Counted from the first letter of the stretch, positions 25,165 through 34,810 are shown. The stretch: DNA of 64,000 nt from Thiotrichaceae bacterium UBA4486 (GCA_002389045.1 DGNS01000013.1:41935-105934); one strand, 5' to 3'. Translations and numbers: made by a program. Notes: generated from the letters alone by a model not told the origin.

Positions 25165-26892
25165 GTGTTGACACGGATCCTGGATCGATTACGGCTGCGC
25201 CTGGCCGGCACCGGCGGATTACCCGTTCTTTCGCTGCTCGGGGTGATCTCGGGTGTACTCGTCGGCCTGCTCATTGTTTTATTCCGGCTTTACATCGAGA
25301 CAGCCCAGGGATTGCTGCTCCCGGGTGGTGACCCCGAGAATTACGAGGGGCTGCCGGCCTATCTGCGCTTGCTGCTGGCGGGCGGGGGAGGGCTGCTGCT
25401 GGGACTGGGTTTTTACCTGTTCTCAAGGGAACCGGTTCGGGTCGGGGTGATCCACGTGCTGGAACGGCTGAATTATCACGAGGGCCACTTGCCGCTGAAA
25501 CATGCCTTGTTCCAGTTCATCGGTGGCGGTCTCTCGATTATTTCCGGTCATTCCGTCGGCCGTGAAGGTCCGAGTATTCACCTCGGCGCCGCGGCAGCCA
25601 GTTTACTTGGCCAGAGACTGCGCCTGCCCAACAACAGTATCCGTTCGCTGGTGGCCTGCGGCTCGGCCAGCGCCATTGCCGCTTCCTTCAATACACCCCT
25701 GGCCGGTGTGATTTTCTCCATGGAAGTGATCATGCTTGAGTACAGTATCAGCGGCTTTATCCCCGTGATCCTCGCCGCTGTCAGCGCCACGGTGGTCAGC
25801 CAGATCGTTTTTGCCTCCGATCCGGTGTTCATCGTCCCGGCGCTGCAAATCGGGTCCTTCCAGGAATTGCCGGTGATTATCATTATGGGGATCCTGATCG
25901 GCGCCGCGGCCGCCCTGTTGATCCGCCTGACCCGGCTGGCGGTCATTCAGAGCAAACGCTTTCCGGTGCCATTGCGCATGGCATTTGCCGGTCTCATGGT
26001 GGGACTGCTCGCCTGGACCGCCCCGGAAATCATGAGTGTCGGCTATGACACGGCCGACAAGGCCATACTTGCCGACATCGGTATCCTGTTACTGTTATGG
26101 ATAGCCCTGATCAAGGTGATCGCCACGGCGTTGTGTGTCGGTTTCAATCTGCCCGCCGGCGTGATCGGACCCACCCTGATGATCGGGGCGCTTCTCGGCG
26201 GGGCTGTAGGCCAGGTCATGGACATGTTCCCCGGAGCAAGCTCGCATCCCGGTTTCTACGCCATGCTGGGCATGGGGGCAATGATGGGTGCGACGCTGCA
26301 GGCGCCGCTGGCCGCGTTAATCGCCCTGCTGGAGTTGACGGGAAACCAGAACATTATTTTCCCGGGCATGCTGGCCATTGTCAGCGCTAACCTGGCTGCC
26401 CGTGAATTGTTCGGTCAGGGTTCCATCTATCGGGTGCAAATGCAGGAAAGCGGACTCGACTACCGAAACGATCCCTTCGCCCAGTCCCTGCGCCGTCTCG
26501 GTGTAACCTCGGTCATGAACACGGACTTTGTGCTGATTACGCCACAGGTCAGCCGGGAACGCGCTGAATCGATGATGGGACAGCGTCCGCAATGGCTGGT
26601 GATCAAAGCCGATAAGAGGCACCTGCTGCTGCCGGCTACGGACCTGGCCCGCTATCTGGAGGAAAATACGGACGAGACACTCAACTTGCTGGAAATCCCG
26701 GCCCAGCGCCTGGAACTGGCGCCCATACGTCAGCAGGCCACGTTGCAGGAGGCGCACAGCCAGTTGCGCAATACAGAGGCCGAGGCCCTGTACGTCATTC
26801 GGCCGCTCGGAGTCAGCGCCGATCGCATCTACGGCATCATCACCTACCAGGATATCGAGCGGGGTTATCGGTTGCGGGGACAGGATTTCTAG
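25165..26892 (+). CDS. CLC-type chloride channel/antiporter with CBS region
   Basis: The 575-residue protein is a CLC with roughly ten or more membrane helices. GHSVGREGPSIHLGAAAAS carries the gating/proton Glu, as in CLC antiporters. GFNLPAGVIGPTLMIGALLGG is the second anion-site motif. From about residue 440 a cytoplasmic region with CBS character follows (VTSVMNTDFVLITPQ..., LYVIRPLGVSADRIYGIITYQDIERGY). The start is a GTG at 25165. It moves Cl- across the inner membrane, probably coupled to H+. Monocistronic; divergent from fhs. Confidence 0.85.
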   Translation: MLTRILDRLRLRLAGTGGLPVLSLLGVISGVLVGLLIVLFRLYIETAQGLLLPGGDPENYEGLPAYLRLLLAGGGGLLLGLGFYLFSREPVRVGVIHVLERLNYHEGHLPLKHALFQFIGGGLSIISGHSVGREGPSIHLGAAAASLLGQRLRLPNNSIRSLVACGSASAIAASFNTPLAGVIFSMEVIMLEYSISGFIPVILAAVSATVVSQIVFASDPVFIVPALQIGSFQELPVIIIMGILIGAAAALLIRLTRLAVIQSKRFPVPLRMAFAGLMVGLLAWTAPEIMSVGYDTADKAILADIGILLLLWIALIKVIATALCVGFNLPAGVIGPTLMIGALLGGAVGQVMDMFPGASSHPGFYAMLGMGAMMGATLQAPLAALIALLELTGNQNIIFPGMLAIVSANLAARELFGQGSIYRVQMQESGLDYRNDPFAQSLRRLGVTSVMNTDFVLITPQVSRERAESMMGQRPQWLVIKADKRHLLLPATDLARYLEENTDETLNLLEIPAQRLELAPIRQQATLQEAHSQLRNTEAEALYVIRPLGVSADRIYGIITYQDIERGYRLRGQDF

Positions 26893-26896
26893 GTGC

Positions 26897-27086
26897 CAGA
26901 CTACAGACGACAGACTACAGACTACAGTGAACAGACTACAGTGAACAAGTGAAAAGCTGTTGTTTCTATTCATAATTCATCCATTACCCGTTTCTTTTTG
27001 TCAGTTATCAGTTGTCTGTCATCTGTAGTCTGTCGTCTGTCGTCTGTCGTCTGTCATCTGTAGTCTGTCGTCTGTAATCTGATACC
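26897..27086. repeat. Short-repeat cluster of CAGACTACAG/CTGTAGTCTG units in inverted orientation
   Basis: At 26898-26945 the unit AGACTACAG(ACGAC) is repeated about five times. At about 27013-27080 its reverse complement (GTAGTCTGTCGTCTGTC) is repeated about seven times. The two blocks could pair into a long imperfect stem with a ~60-nt loop. No coding frame is credible. It sits between the chloride transporter and pyrG. Confidence 0.8.
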
Positions 27087-27232
27087 TGTTCAATTCTAAT
27101 GGTGCCGCCGGGGTGAATTTGGTAGCATGATTCCCCGTCCATGAAACGCCCCGAGTCTGAATTTATTCCGGAGACGGCTTGCACAGTCGAGGGCGCACAA
27201 CTCCCTCTTTTCAGCCTGCACGGGTACGCACC

Positions 27233-28888
27233 ATGACCAAATTTGTTTTTATTACCGGCGGTGTCGTGTCCTCACTGGGCAAGGGCATTGCTTCCGCCTC
27301 GCTGGCCGCGGCCCTGGAATCGCGCGGTCTCAAGGTCACCATGATTAAACTGGATCCCTATATCAATGTGGATCCCGGCACCATGAGTCCGTTCCAGCAT
27401 GGCGAGGTCTATGTCACCGAGGACGGCGCCGAAACCGATCTGGATCTCGGCCACTATGAGCGTTTCGTGCGCACCAACATGGGCAAGCGCAACAATTACA
27501 CCACGGGACAGATTTACCTGAATGTGATCCAGCGCGAGCGCCGTGGTGATTACCTGGGCGGTACGGTGCAGGTGATCCCGCACATCACCGACGAGATTAA
27601 AAATTGCGTGCTCAAGGGGGCCGACGGCGCCGATGTGGCCATGGTTGAAATCGGCGGCACCGTGGGTGATATCGAATCACAACCATTCCTCGAAGCCATT
27701 CGCCAGATGCGCATCGAGTACGGGCCGGAAAACACCCTGTTTATACACCTGACACTGGTGCCCTACATTGCCGCCGTGGGCGAGATCAAGACCAAGCCGA
27801 CCCAGCACTCGGTCAAGGAACTGCGCTCCATCGGTATCCAGCCGGATGTCTTGTTATGCCGTGCCGAGAAACCGCTGCCCGCGAACGAGCGCAAGAAACT
27901 GGCGCTGTTCACCAATGTCGACGAGTCCGCCATAATCTCGGCCGTCGATATGGACAATATCTACATGATTCCAAGAGCGCTGCATGAACAGGGCCTCGAT
28001 GACATCGTGGTGAAGCGCTTGCACCTGACCACCGCTCCGGCGGATTTGCATGAGTGGGACCAGGTGGTCAATGCATTACAGAATCTCGAACATGAAGTCA
28101 CCGTGGCCATGGTCGGTAAATATATTGACCTGGTCGATTCCTACAAATCCCTGACCGAAGCCCTGACCCATGCGGCTATTCACACGCGTACGCGCGTGCA
28201 CATCGTCTACGTGGATTCCGAGGAAATAGAAACGTCCGGCGCGGAATCACTGCGTGCGGCCGACGCCATCCTGGTCCCCGGTGGTTTCGGCAATCGCGGT
28301 ATCGAGGGCAAGATTGCAGCCGTGCGTTATGCCCGCGAAAACAATGTTCCCTACCTGGGAATCTGCCTCGGCATGCAGGTCGCCGTGATTGAATACGCCC
28401 GTAACGTCGTCGGTCTTGAAGGCGCCAACAGCACCGAGTTCGATCAGGATTGCAAGGATCCGGTCATCGCCCTGATCACCGAATGGCAGTCTGTGGACGG
28501 CCAGGTTGAACGCCGCGACGGCGATTCCGACAAGGGCGGCACCATGCGCCTGGGCGGCCAGGAGTGCAAGCTGCTGCCGGGCAGCCGGGTGCAGGAACTC
28601 TACGGTCGCGATACCGCCATGGAGCGGCATCGCCATCGTTATGAATTCAACAACCGTTATCGTGAAAAGCTGGAAAGCGCCGGTTTGCGTATTGCGGGTT
28701 TATCGGTAGATGAACAACTGGTGGAAATTGTTGAAATTCCCGGCCATCCCTGGTTCATCGCCTGCCAGTTTCATCCGGAATTCACTTCCACGCCACGTGA
28801 CGGTCATCCCCTGTTCACCAGTTTTATCAACGCCGCGCTGGTATACCACGACAGCGAATCGCGCGAGATTGAACATGCGGTTGTGTAA
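27233..28888 (+). CDS. pyrG: CTP synthase
   Basis: The 551-residue protein has both domains: the amidoligase (FVFITGGVVSSLGKGI, LDPYINVDPGTMSPFQHGEV, EIGGTVGDIESQPF) and the class I glutamine amidotransferase (GGFGNRG, catalytic Cys in GICLGMQ, and HPEF near the end). It converts UTP to CTP with glutamine. The ATG at 27233 begins MTKFVFITGG; upstream in-frame codons are not family sequence. It heads the conserved pyrG-kdsA-eno-ftsB-ispD-ispF block. Confidence 0.97.
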   Translation: MTKFVFITGGVVSSLGKGIASASLAAALESRGLKVTMIKLDPYINVDPGTMSPFQHGEVYVTEDGAETDLDLGHYERFVRTNMGKRNNYTTGQIYLNVIQRERRGDYLGGTVQVIPHITDEIKNCVLKGADGADVAMVEIGGTVGDIESQPFLEAIRQMRIEYGPENTLFIHLTLVPYIAAVGEIKTKPTQHSVKELRSIGIQPDVLLCRAEKPLPANERKKLALFTNVDESAIISAVDMDNIYMIPRALHEQGLDDIVVKRLHLTTAPADLHEWDQVVNALQNLEHEVTVAMVGKYIDLVDSYKSLTEALTHAAIHTRTRVHIVYVDSEEIETSGAESLRAADAILVPGGFGNRGIEGKIAAVRYARENNVPYLGICLGMQVAVIEYARNVVGLEGANSTEFDQDCKDPVIALITEWQSVDGQVERRDGDSDKGGTMRLGGQECKLLPGSRVQELYGRDTAMERHRHRYEFNNRYREKLESAGLRIAGLSVDEQLVEIVEIPGHPWFIACQFHPEFTSTPRDGHPLFTSFINAALVYHDSESREIEHAVV

Positions 28889-29693
28889 TTTCGAGGTCGG
28901 GGAGAAGCATCCCTTCTTCCTGATCGCCGGACCGTGCGTGGTCGAAAGTGAGCAACTGGCGCTGGACAGCGCCGGCCGCCTGCGCGAGATCACGGAGCAG
29001 TTACAGATCCCATTCATTTACAAGTCATCCTTTGACAAGGCCAACCGCACATCGCATGACAGTTTCCGCGGTCTCGGTATTGAAAAATCGCTCGGCATCC
29101 TGGCGAAAGTCAAACAACAAATCGGCGTGCCCGTGCTCACCGATATACATGAAGATTCGCCCATGCAGGAAGTCGCCGATGTGGTCGATGTTCTGCAGAC
29201 TCCCGCTTTTCTGTGCCGGCAAACCAACTATATCCAGAACGTGGCGCGTCTGGGTCTGCCGGTGAATATCAAGAAGGGCCAGTTCCTGGCGCCCTGGGAT
29301 ATGAAAAACGTGGTGGAAAAGGCGCGGGCGGTAGGTAACGAGAAGATAATGGTTTGCGAGCGCGGGGCTTGCTTCGGGTATAATTACCTGGTTTCCGACA
29401 TGCGTTCACTGGTGGTTATGCGCGAAACCGGATGCCCGGTGGTTTTCGATGCCACGCATTCGGTGCAGATGCCCGGAGGACAGGGCAGTGCTTCCGGCGG
29501 CCAGCGCGAATTCGTGCCGGCGCTGGCGCGGGCGGCGGTGGCGGTGGGTGTTGCCGGCGTATTCATGGAAACCCACCCGGATCCGGATCGGGCCCTCAGT
29601 GACGGTCCCAATGCCTGGCCACTCGAGCAAATGCCGGCCTTGCTGGAAACACTGAAATCACTGGATGCAGTGAGCAGGCAGTCGAATTATTAA
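28875..29693 (+). CDS. kdsA: 3-deoxy-8-phosphooctulonate (KDO-8-P) synthase
   Basis: The 272-residue protein condenses PEP with arabinose-5-phosphate for lipopolysaccharide core synthesis. Motifs present are FFLIAGPCVVES, YKSSFDKANRTS, PVLTDIHE and FDATHSVQMPGGQGSASGG. The Cys in AGPC replaces the Asn of the E. coli enzyme, which marks the metal-dependent class. The start ATG at 28875 overlaps pyrG by 14 bp; the longer frame into pyrG is not homologous. Confidence 0.96.
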   Translation: MRLCNFEVGEKHPFFLIAGPCVVESEQLALDSAGRLREITEQLQIPFIYKSSFDKANRTSHDSFRGLGIEKSLGILAKVKQQIGVPVLTDIHEDSPMQEVADVVDVLQTPAFLCRQTNYIQNVARLGLPVNIKKGQFLAPWDMKNVVEKARAVGNEKIMVCERGACFGYNYLVSDMRSLVVMRETGCPVVFDATHSVQMPGGQGSASGGQREFVPALARAAVAVGVAGVFMETHPDPDRALSDGPNAWPLEQMPALLETLKSLDAVSRQSNY

Positions 29694-29717
29694 TTGGTTT
29701 AAATCGGGGAAATACTG

Positions 29718-31007
29718 GTGTCAGAAATTCAAGAAATCATCGCCCGCGAAATCCTGGACTCACGCGGCAATCCGACCATCCAGGCGCAGGTGATCACCGC
29801 CAGCGGGGCGAAAGGCAGCGCCATGGTGCCCTCCGGCGCCTCCACCGGTGTTCGCGAAGCGCTTGAACTCAGGGACGGCGACAGCAAACGCTATCTCGGC
29901 AAGGGTGTGCGCAAGGCGATTGACAACATTCAGCGGGAAATCCAGCCGGCCATCCGCGGTATGGAAGTCACCGACCAGAGCAATATCGACAAGGCCATGA
30001 TCGATCTCGACGGTACCGCCAACAAGGCCAGCCTCGGCGCCAACGCCATTCTCGGAGTGTCCATGGCCACCGCGCACGCCGCGGCCAACGAGGCTGGCCT
30101 GCCGCTGTACGCCTACCTGGGTGGTGACGGACCTTTTCTCATGCCCGTGCCCATGATGAACATTCTCAACGGCGGCGCGCATGCCGATAACAGTGTGGAT
30201 CTGCAGGAGTTCATGGTGCTGCCGGTCGGCGCGCCCAGCATTGCGGAAGCCGTTCGTTACGGCGCCGAGATTTTTCATTCCCTCAAGGCCGTGTTGTCCT
30301 CGCGGGGACTGATCACCACGGTCGGCGACGAAGGCGGCTTTGCCCCCAATCTCTCGTCCAACGAGGAAGCGCTGGAAGTGATCCTTGAAGCTGTCAACAA
30401 GGCCGGCTTCAGTATCGGCAATGACATATTACTGGGTCTGGATGTGGCCAGTTCCGAATTCTACAAAGATGGAAAATACCATCTCGAGTCCGAGGGACTG
30501 CACATGAGCGCGGAGGAATTTCTCGACTACCTGGCGCCATGGTTCGACAAATATCCGATCATTACCATGGAAGACGGCATGGCCGAAGATGACTGGGATG
30601 GCTGGAATGCATTGACCCGGCGTCTGGGTGATCGCGTACAACTGGTTGGTGATGATCTGTTTGTCACCAATACGGAAATACTCTCGCAGGGCATCGAAAG
30701 AAATATCGCCAACTCCATACTCATCAAGGTTAACCAGATCGGCACCCTGACCGAGACACTGGCGGCGATCGATATGGCCAAGAAAGCCGGTTATACGGCG
30801 GTGATTTCGCATCGTTCGGGTGAGACCGAGGACACCACCATTGCCGATCTGGCCGTGGCCACATCCGCCGGTCAGATCAAGACCGGTTCACTGTCGAGAT
30901 CCGATCGCGTGGCTAAATATAACCGGCTGATTGTCATCGAGGACGAACTCGGTGACAAGGCCAGCTATCCCGGACGTGAAGCGTTTTACAATATCAGGAC
31001 ACAATGA
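29718..31007 (+). CDS. eno: Enolase
   Basis: The 429-residue protein has all enolase motifs: AREILDSRGNPT, VPSGASTG, GDEGGFAPNL with the catalytic Glu, DGMAEDDWDGW metal site, and ISHRSGETEDTTIADLAVAT. It interconverts 2-phosphoglycerate and PEP, substrate for the kdsA product encoded just upstream. It starts with GTG at 29718, preceded by GGGGAAATACTG. Third gene of the housekeeping operon. Confidence 0.97.
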   Translation: MSEIQEIIAREILDSRGNPTIQAQVITASGAKGSAMVPSGASTGVREALELRDGDSKRYLGKGVRKAIDNIQREIQPAIRGMEVTDQSNIDKAMIDLDGTANKASLGANAILGVSMATAHAAANEAGLPLYAYLGGDGPFLMPVPMMNILNGGAHADNSVDLQEFMVLPVGAPSIAEAVRYGAEIFHSLKAVLSSRGLITTVGDEGGFAPNLSSNEEALEVILEAVNKAGFSIGNDILLGLDVASSEFYKDGKYHLESEGLHMSAEEFLDYLAPWFDKYPIITMEDGMAEDDWDGWNALTRRLGDRVQLVGDDLFVTNTEILSQGIERNIANSILIKVNQIGTLTETLAAIDMAKKAGYTAVISHRSGETEDTTIADLAVATSAGQIKTGSLSRSDRVAKYNRLIVIEDELGDKASYPGREAFYNIRTQ

Positions 31008-31025
31008 CACCAATCTGATGCTGCC

Positions 31026-31313
31026 ATGAGACTGCTGAGCACAATACTTGTCCTGTTGCTGGTGCTGTTGCAATACCGGCTCTGGTTCGGCAATGGCAGT
31101 CTCACCGATATTCATCACCTGGATGCTATCAAGCAGGCGCAACTGGAAGAGAACACCATGCTCCGGGAACGCAACCAGTCGCTGGCTGCCGAAGTCGTGG
31201 ATCTCAAACAGGGCCTGGCGGCGATTGAAGAACGGGCCCGCAGCGAGATGGGCATGATCAAGGAAGGCGAAACCTTTTACCAGATCATCGGCTCGACCAC
31301 GAATCCACAATAA
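31026..31313 (+). CDS. ftsB: Cell division protein FtsB
   Basis: The 95-residue bitopic protein starts with a hydrophobic helix (LLSTILVLLLVLLQYRLWFGNGSL) and continues as a coiled coil (AQLEENTMLRERNQSLAAEVVDLKQGLAAIEERARSEMGMIKEGETFYQII). Both sequence and position between eno and ispD are diagnostic. It bridges FtsL and FtsQ in the divisome. Confidence 0.95.
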   Translation: MRLLSTILVLLLVLLQYRLWFGNGSLTDIHHLDAIKQAQLEENTMLRERNQSLAAEVVDLKQGLAAIEERARSEMGMIKEGETFYQIIGSTTNPQ

Positions 31314-31327
31314 CGGGATCGATCCGG

Positions 31328-32026
31328 ATGACCTCTGTAAATTACTGGGTGGTCATTCCGGCAGCGGGCATCGGTTCGCGCATGCAGTCCGATACTCCCA
31401 AGCAGTATCTGCAACTGGCCGGCAAACCCGTTCTTCAGCACACACTCGAGTGTTTTCTGCAGCATCCCCGTATCCGCGCTGTTGTTGTCGTACTGGCGGC
31501 GGAAGACCCTTACTGGCCGGCCCTGTCCATTGCATCGCATGACAGGATCATGACGGCAACGGGTGGCAGTGAACGCTGTCATTCGGTTCTCAACGGTTTA
31601 AAGACTCTCGCCGGTGTGGCCGCCGGCAATGACTGGGTACTGGTGCATGATGCAGCCAGACCCTGTCTGACCAGCGCCGATCTGGATCGCCTGTTGGATA
31701 CGGTGGGTGATCACGCCGTCGGCGGCATTCTGGCGGCACCCGTGCGTGATACCATGAAACGCGGTGGTGCGGACCACGAAATCGCGGCAACCGTTGATCG
31801 CCGTGATCTCTGGCACGCCATGACACCACAGATGTTCAGGTATGAAAAACTGCTCAAGGCACTGTCAACGGCGCTGGAAAATCGTGAAATGGTAACCGAT
31901 GAGGCCCAGGCCATGGAAATGACAGGCGTCAAACCCCTGTTGGTCGAGGGGCATATATCCAATATCAAGATCACCCAAATGGGTGATCTTGATGTGGCAC
32001 AATTTTATCTTCAACGTCGGGAGTAA
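31328..32026 (+). CDS. ispD: 2-C-methyl-D-erythritol 4-phosphate cytidylyltransferase
   Basis: The 232-residue protein has the CTP-binding start VVIPAAGIGSRMQSDTPKQYLQL, TGGSERCHSVLNGL, VLVHDAARPCL and a C-terminal DEAQAMEMTG...IKIT. It makes CDP-methylerythritol in the MEP isoprenoid pathway and is followed 6 bp later by ispF. Its 3' coding sequence contains a perfect 13-bp inverted repeat (31964-31993). Confidence 0.96.
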   Translation: MTSVNYWVVIPAAGIGSRMQSDTPKQYLQLAGKPVLQHTLECFLQHPRIRAVVVVLAAEDPYWPALSIASHDRIMTATGGSERCHSVLNGLKTLAGVAAGNDWVLVHDAARPCLTSADLDRLLDTVGDHAVGGILAAPVRDTMKRGGADHEIAATVDRRDLWHAMTPQMFRYEKLLKALSTALENREMVTDEAQAMEMTGVKPLLVEGHISNIKITQMGDLDVAQFYLQRRE

Positions 32027-32032
32027 ACACAC

Positions 32033-32506
32033 ATGCGCATTGGTCACGGTTATGACGCACACCGTTTTGTCGAAAACCGGCCGCTGGTACTCGGCGGTGT
32101 CAGCGTTCCCTTCGAACTGGGCCTGCTCGCACATTCCGATGGCGATGCCGTTATTCATGCGCTGTGTGATGCCCTGCTCGGAGCGGCTGCCCTCGGCGAT
32201 ATCGGTAATTATTTTCCGGATACAGATGCCGAATACAGCGGTATAGACAGCCGTTTACTACTTGCCGATGTCGTACGCATGCTGGAGGAAAAAGATTACA
32301 GTATTGTGAATGCCGATATCACCATCATTGCCCAGGCACCCCGGCTGGCACCGTACCTGGATGACATGAGAAGTCTGCTTGCGGGTGATATGAACATCAC
32401 CACGGACCGGATCAACATCAAGGCGACGACCACGGAAAAAATGGGCTTTACCGGTCGCAAGGAAGGTCTCGCCGTTCACGCAGTAGTATTAATCGATATG
32501 AAGTAA
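32033..32506 (+). CDS. ispF: 2-C-methyl-D-erythritol 2,4-cyclodiphosphate synthase
   Basis: The 157-residue protein has GHGYDAHRF metal ligands, AHSDGDAVIHALCDALLGA, DIGNYFPDTD and TTTEKMGFTGRKEGLAVHA. It cyclises the CDP-ME-2-phosphate made from the IspD product. Length and motifs are normal. It is the last gene of the operon; 190 bp without a gene follow before rpfF. Confidence 0.97.
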   Translation: MRIGHGYDAHRFVENRPLVLGGVSVPFELGLLAHSDGDAVIHALCDALLGAAALGDIGNYFPDTDAEYSGIDSRLLLADVVRMLEEKDYSIVNADITIIAQAPRLAPYLDDMRSLLAGDMNITTDRINIKATTTEKMGFTGRKEGLAVHAVVLIDMK

Positions 32507-32699
32507 CACAAAATATAGTAATTCATTCCCGCTTTTTCTCACAACTGTAACATCCCGCCTTAACTTGTTCCCAGCCTGAAAAATCCTGATAGACTGTTAT
32601 CGGGTGAATGGCGGATACGACTCGCTGTTTACCGGAGAAGTAAAATACCCAACTGCTAATAAAACAATACAAGCAGACCACTGCTGAGAAGGAGGAGTT

Positions 32700-33605
32700 A
32701 TGAAAACTTTAATTTATGCTAACGAGGCAAGATTCAATCAATACAAACATCTTGAAATCAGGGTAGTTCCGGAAAATAAAAGTGTCTGGGTCTACCTGAA
32801 CGCGGTACCGCGAGCCTGCATTACCACCACACTGCTGCAGGAGTTGCGGGAATTCCAGTCACAGTTGATACAGCATGAAGGCCGCTTGCCCTGGGAAGGA
32901 CAACTGGTGGATATTGAATACCATGTAGTCACTTCTCGTCATCCCGTATTCAGTTTCGGTGGTGACCTGGACTATTTCCTGCAATGTCTTGAAAGAAACG
33001 ATCGCGAGGCGTTACGAAAGTACGCGCGTGATTGTATCGACACCATGTATCCCAACTACACCGGTTTTGATTCGGACATCACCACCCTGTCGCTGGTCCA
33101 TGGCAATGCCCTGGGTGGCGGTTTCGAGGCGGCGCTGTCCAGTCATGTCGTTATAGCGGAACGTCATGCGGCCATGGGATTGCCCGAAGTGCTGTTCAAC
33201 CTGTTTCCCGGAATGGGCGCCTATAACCTGTTGTCGCAACGTGTTAACCCGGCTACCGCGGAAAAGATGATGCTCAGCGGCAGACTCTATTCGGCCGAGG
33301 AACTCTTCAGCATGGGTGTCGTTGATGCATTGGCCGATGACGGTGAAGGTGTCGCCGCTGTGAATTCGTATATCAGTTCGGACCGCAAGCGACGTAATGC
33401 ACGGCTGGCCATCAGCAAGGTCAGACAACGCGTCCATCCTGTGGATTACCAGGAATTGCTGGATATCTGCGATATCTGGGTCGATGCCGCATTCAAACTG
33501 GATGACCGGGATATACGCACCATGTCCCGGCTGGTGCGCAGCCAGTTGCGTTATGCTGAAAGTGATATGGATTTCCCGAACGAAAATGAGCGGCAGTACA
33601 GGTAA
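32700..33605 (+). CDS. rpfF: RpfF-type DSF (diffusible signal factor) synthase
   Basis: The 301-residue crotonase-fold protein carries GNALGGGFEAALSSHVVIAE and GLPEVLFNLFPGMGAYNLLSQRV. Glu143 and Glu163 match the catalytic pair of Xanthomonas RpfF. RpfF dehydrates 3-hydroxyacyl-ACP to cis-2-enoyl-ACP and releases the free acid as a signal. The start has a strong AGGAGG-type site (GAAGGAGGAGTT). The rpfC and rpfG homologues lie downstream on the other strand, which makes this assignment firm over a generic enoyl-CoA hydratase. Confidence 0.92.
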   Translation: MKTLIYANEARFNQYKHLEIRVVPENKSVWVYLNAVPRACITTTLLQELREFQSQLIQHEGRLPWEGQLVDIEYHVVTSRHPVFSFGGDLDYFLQCLERNDREALRKYARDCIDTMYPNYTGFDSDITTLSLVHGNALGGGFEAALSSHVVIAERHAAMGLPEVLFNLFPGMGAYNLLSQRVNPATAEKMMLSGRLYSAEELFSMGVVDALADDGEGVAAVNSYISSDRKRRNARLAISKVRQRVHPVDYQELLDICDIWVDAAFKLDDRDIRTMSRLVRSQLRYAESDMDFPNENERQYR

Positions 33606-33692
33606 AACCTGTCAACCGTCTGATTTCTGTTAACAGGTTGCAGTTCCGCCGGAGCGGACTGTCCAGCCTCACTGACATCGGGAGAATTCAAG

Positions 33693-34769
33693 GTGAGCTA
33701 TCAAGATACGAAACATTTGCGTGCCTGTCTCAGGCCATATACCCGTCGTGACAACGTCAAGGCTATGGTGATTTTCATGGGTGACATGCTGCTCTATGCC
33801 GCGGCTGTCGCCGGTATACTGTATTTCGAGAGCACGGTTGTAAAACTGGTACTCGGAATAGTGGCCGGTATGCTGGTGTCATCCATTTTCGTCATTGCCC
33901 ATGATGCGGCGCACGACTCCTTTACCACCAGCAAGACATTGAACAAGGTTATTGCCCGTGTGACATACTTGTTGTCGTTGCATAATTACAGCCTGTGGTT
34001 AACCGCGCACAACCGTGTGCATCACCAGGTGACCAACATCAGGGATATGAATTCCTGGTCACCGCTGGACAGGGATGAGTACCAGGGCCTGTCCGCAAGC
34101 CGGAAATTGCTGCAACGCATCTATCGTACACCACCGGGCATGTGCCTTTACTACATGATCGAACGCTGGTGGAAGTACAAGTGCTATCCGTTCAAATCCA
34201 TAGCCGGTAAATACAATGCCGTATACCTGGATTTCATGAGTATCGTTACCTACCTGGCGGCCTATGCAGGATTACTTGTTTATGCGGGATTGGGCATGGC
34301 AACCGTTGGGCCGGTACAAGCACTGGTTTTCGGACTGTTCGTGCCTTTTCTTGTCTGGAACTTCATGATGGGTTTTACGGTGTATCAACATCATACGCAT
34401 GAGGACATCGCCTGGACCCGCGACCGTGAGGAAAGCCGGGAAATGGGTGGACAGGTCGACTACACCATGCATGTCAGGTATCCGCGCTGGTATAACCTGA
34501 TCAGCCATAACATCATGGAGCATACGGCGCACCATGTAGACCCGCGGATCCCCTGTTACAACCTGGGCAATGCCCAGAAGCAACTGGCGGGGCTGATCGG
34601 CCCCGCAATGCACGCGGTTGATTTCTCGTTGCGCGAATTTCTGCGGACAATGGCCAATTGCAAACTCTACGATTACGAGAATCATTGCTGGCTCGACTTC
34701 AGTGGCAGACGAACCAGCAGGCCGGTTATGGCGAGTGACAGGGAGCCGGTCCTGCGCGCTGCGGCGTAG
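33693..34769 (+). CDS. Membrane fatty acid desaturase in the rpf cluster
   Basis: The 358-residue integral membrane protein has the His boxes of acyl-lipid/acyl-CoA desaturases: HDAAHDS, HNRVHHQ, QHHTHED and HTAHHVDPR, with four hydrophobic segments around them. It is a di-iron enzyme that introduces a double bond into a fatty acyl chain. The start is a GTG at 33693 after TCGGGAGAATTCAAG. It follows rpfF by 87 bp on the same strand and likely shares its transcript. A role in supplying or modifying the fatty-acid signal is inferred from position only. Confidence 0.85.
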   Translation: MSYQDTKHLRACLRPYTRRDNVKAMVIFMGDMLLYAAAVAGILYFESTVVKLVLGIVAGMLVSSIFVIAHDAAHDSFTTSKTLNKVIARVTYLLSLHNYSLWLTAHNRVHHQVTNIRDMNSWSPLDRDEYQGLSASRKLLQRIYRTPPGMCLYYMIERWWKYKCYPFKSIAGKYNAVYLDFMSIVTYLAAYAGLLVYAGLGMATVGPVQALVFGLFVPFLVWNFMMGFTVYQHHTHEDIAWTRDREESREMGGQVDYTMHVRYPRWYNLISHNIMEHTAHHVDPRIPCYNLGNAQKQLAGLIGPAMHAVDFSLREFLRTMANCKLYDYENHCWLDFSGRRTSRPVMASDREPVLRAAA

Positions 34770-34810
34770 GACGCTTTTTAGTAAACGGATCCGATCCACT
34801 GCGAATACCG

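Noticed and set aside
28710..28874. Longer kdsA start reaching into pyrG
   Set aside because: The extra residues are pyrG in another frame and have no KdsA similarity; the ATG at 28875 fits the family.
32700..33605. Generic enoyl-CoA hydratase
   Set aside because: The RpfF-specific active-site pattern and the linked rpfC and rpfG make a DSF synthase far more likely.
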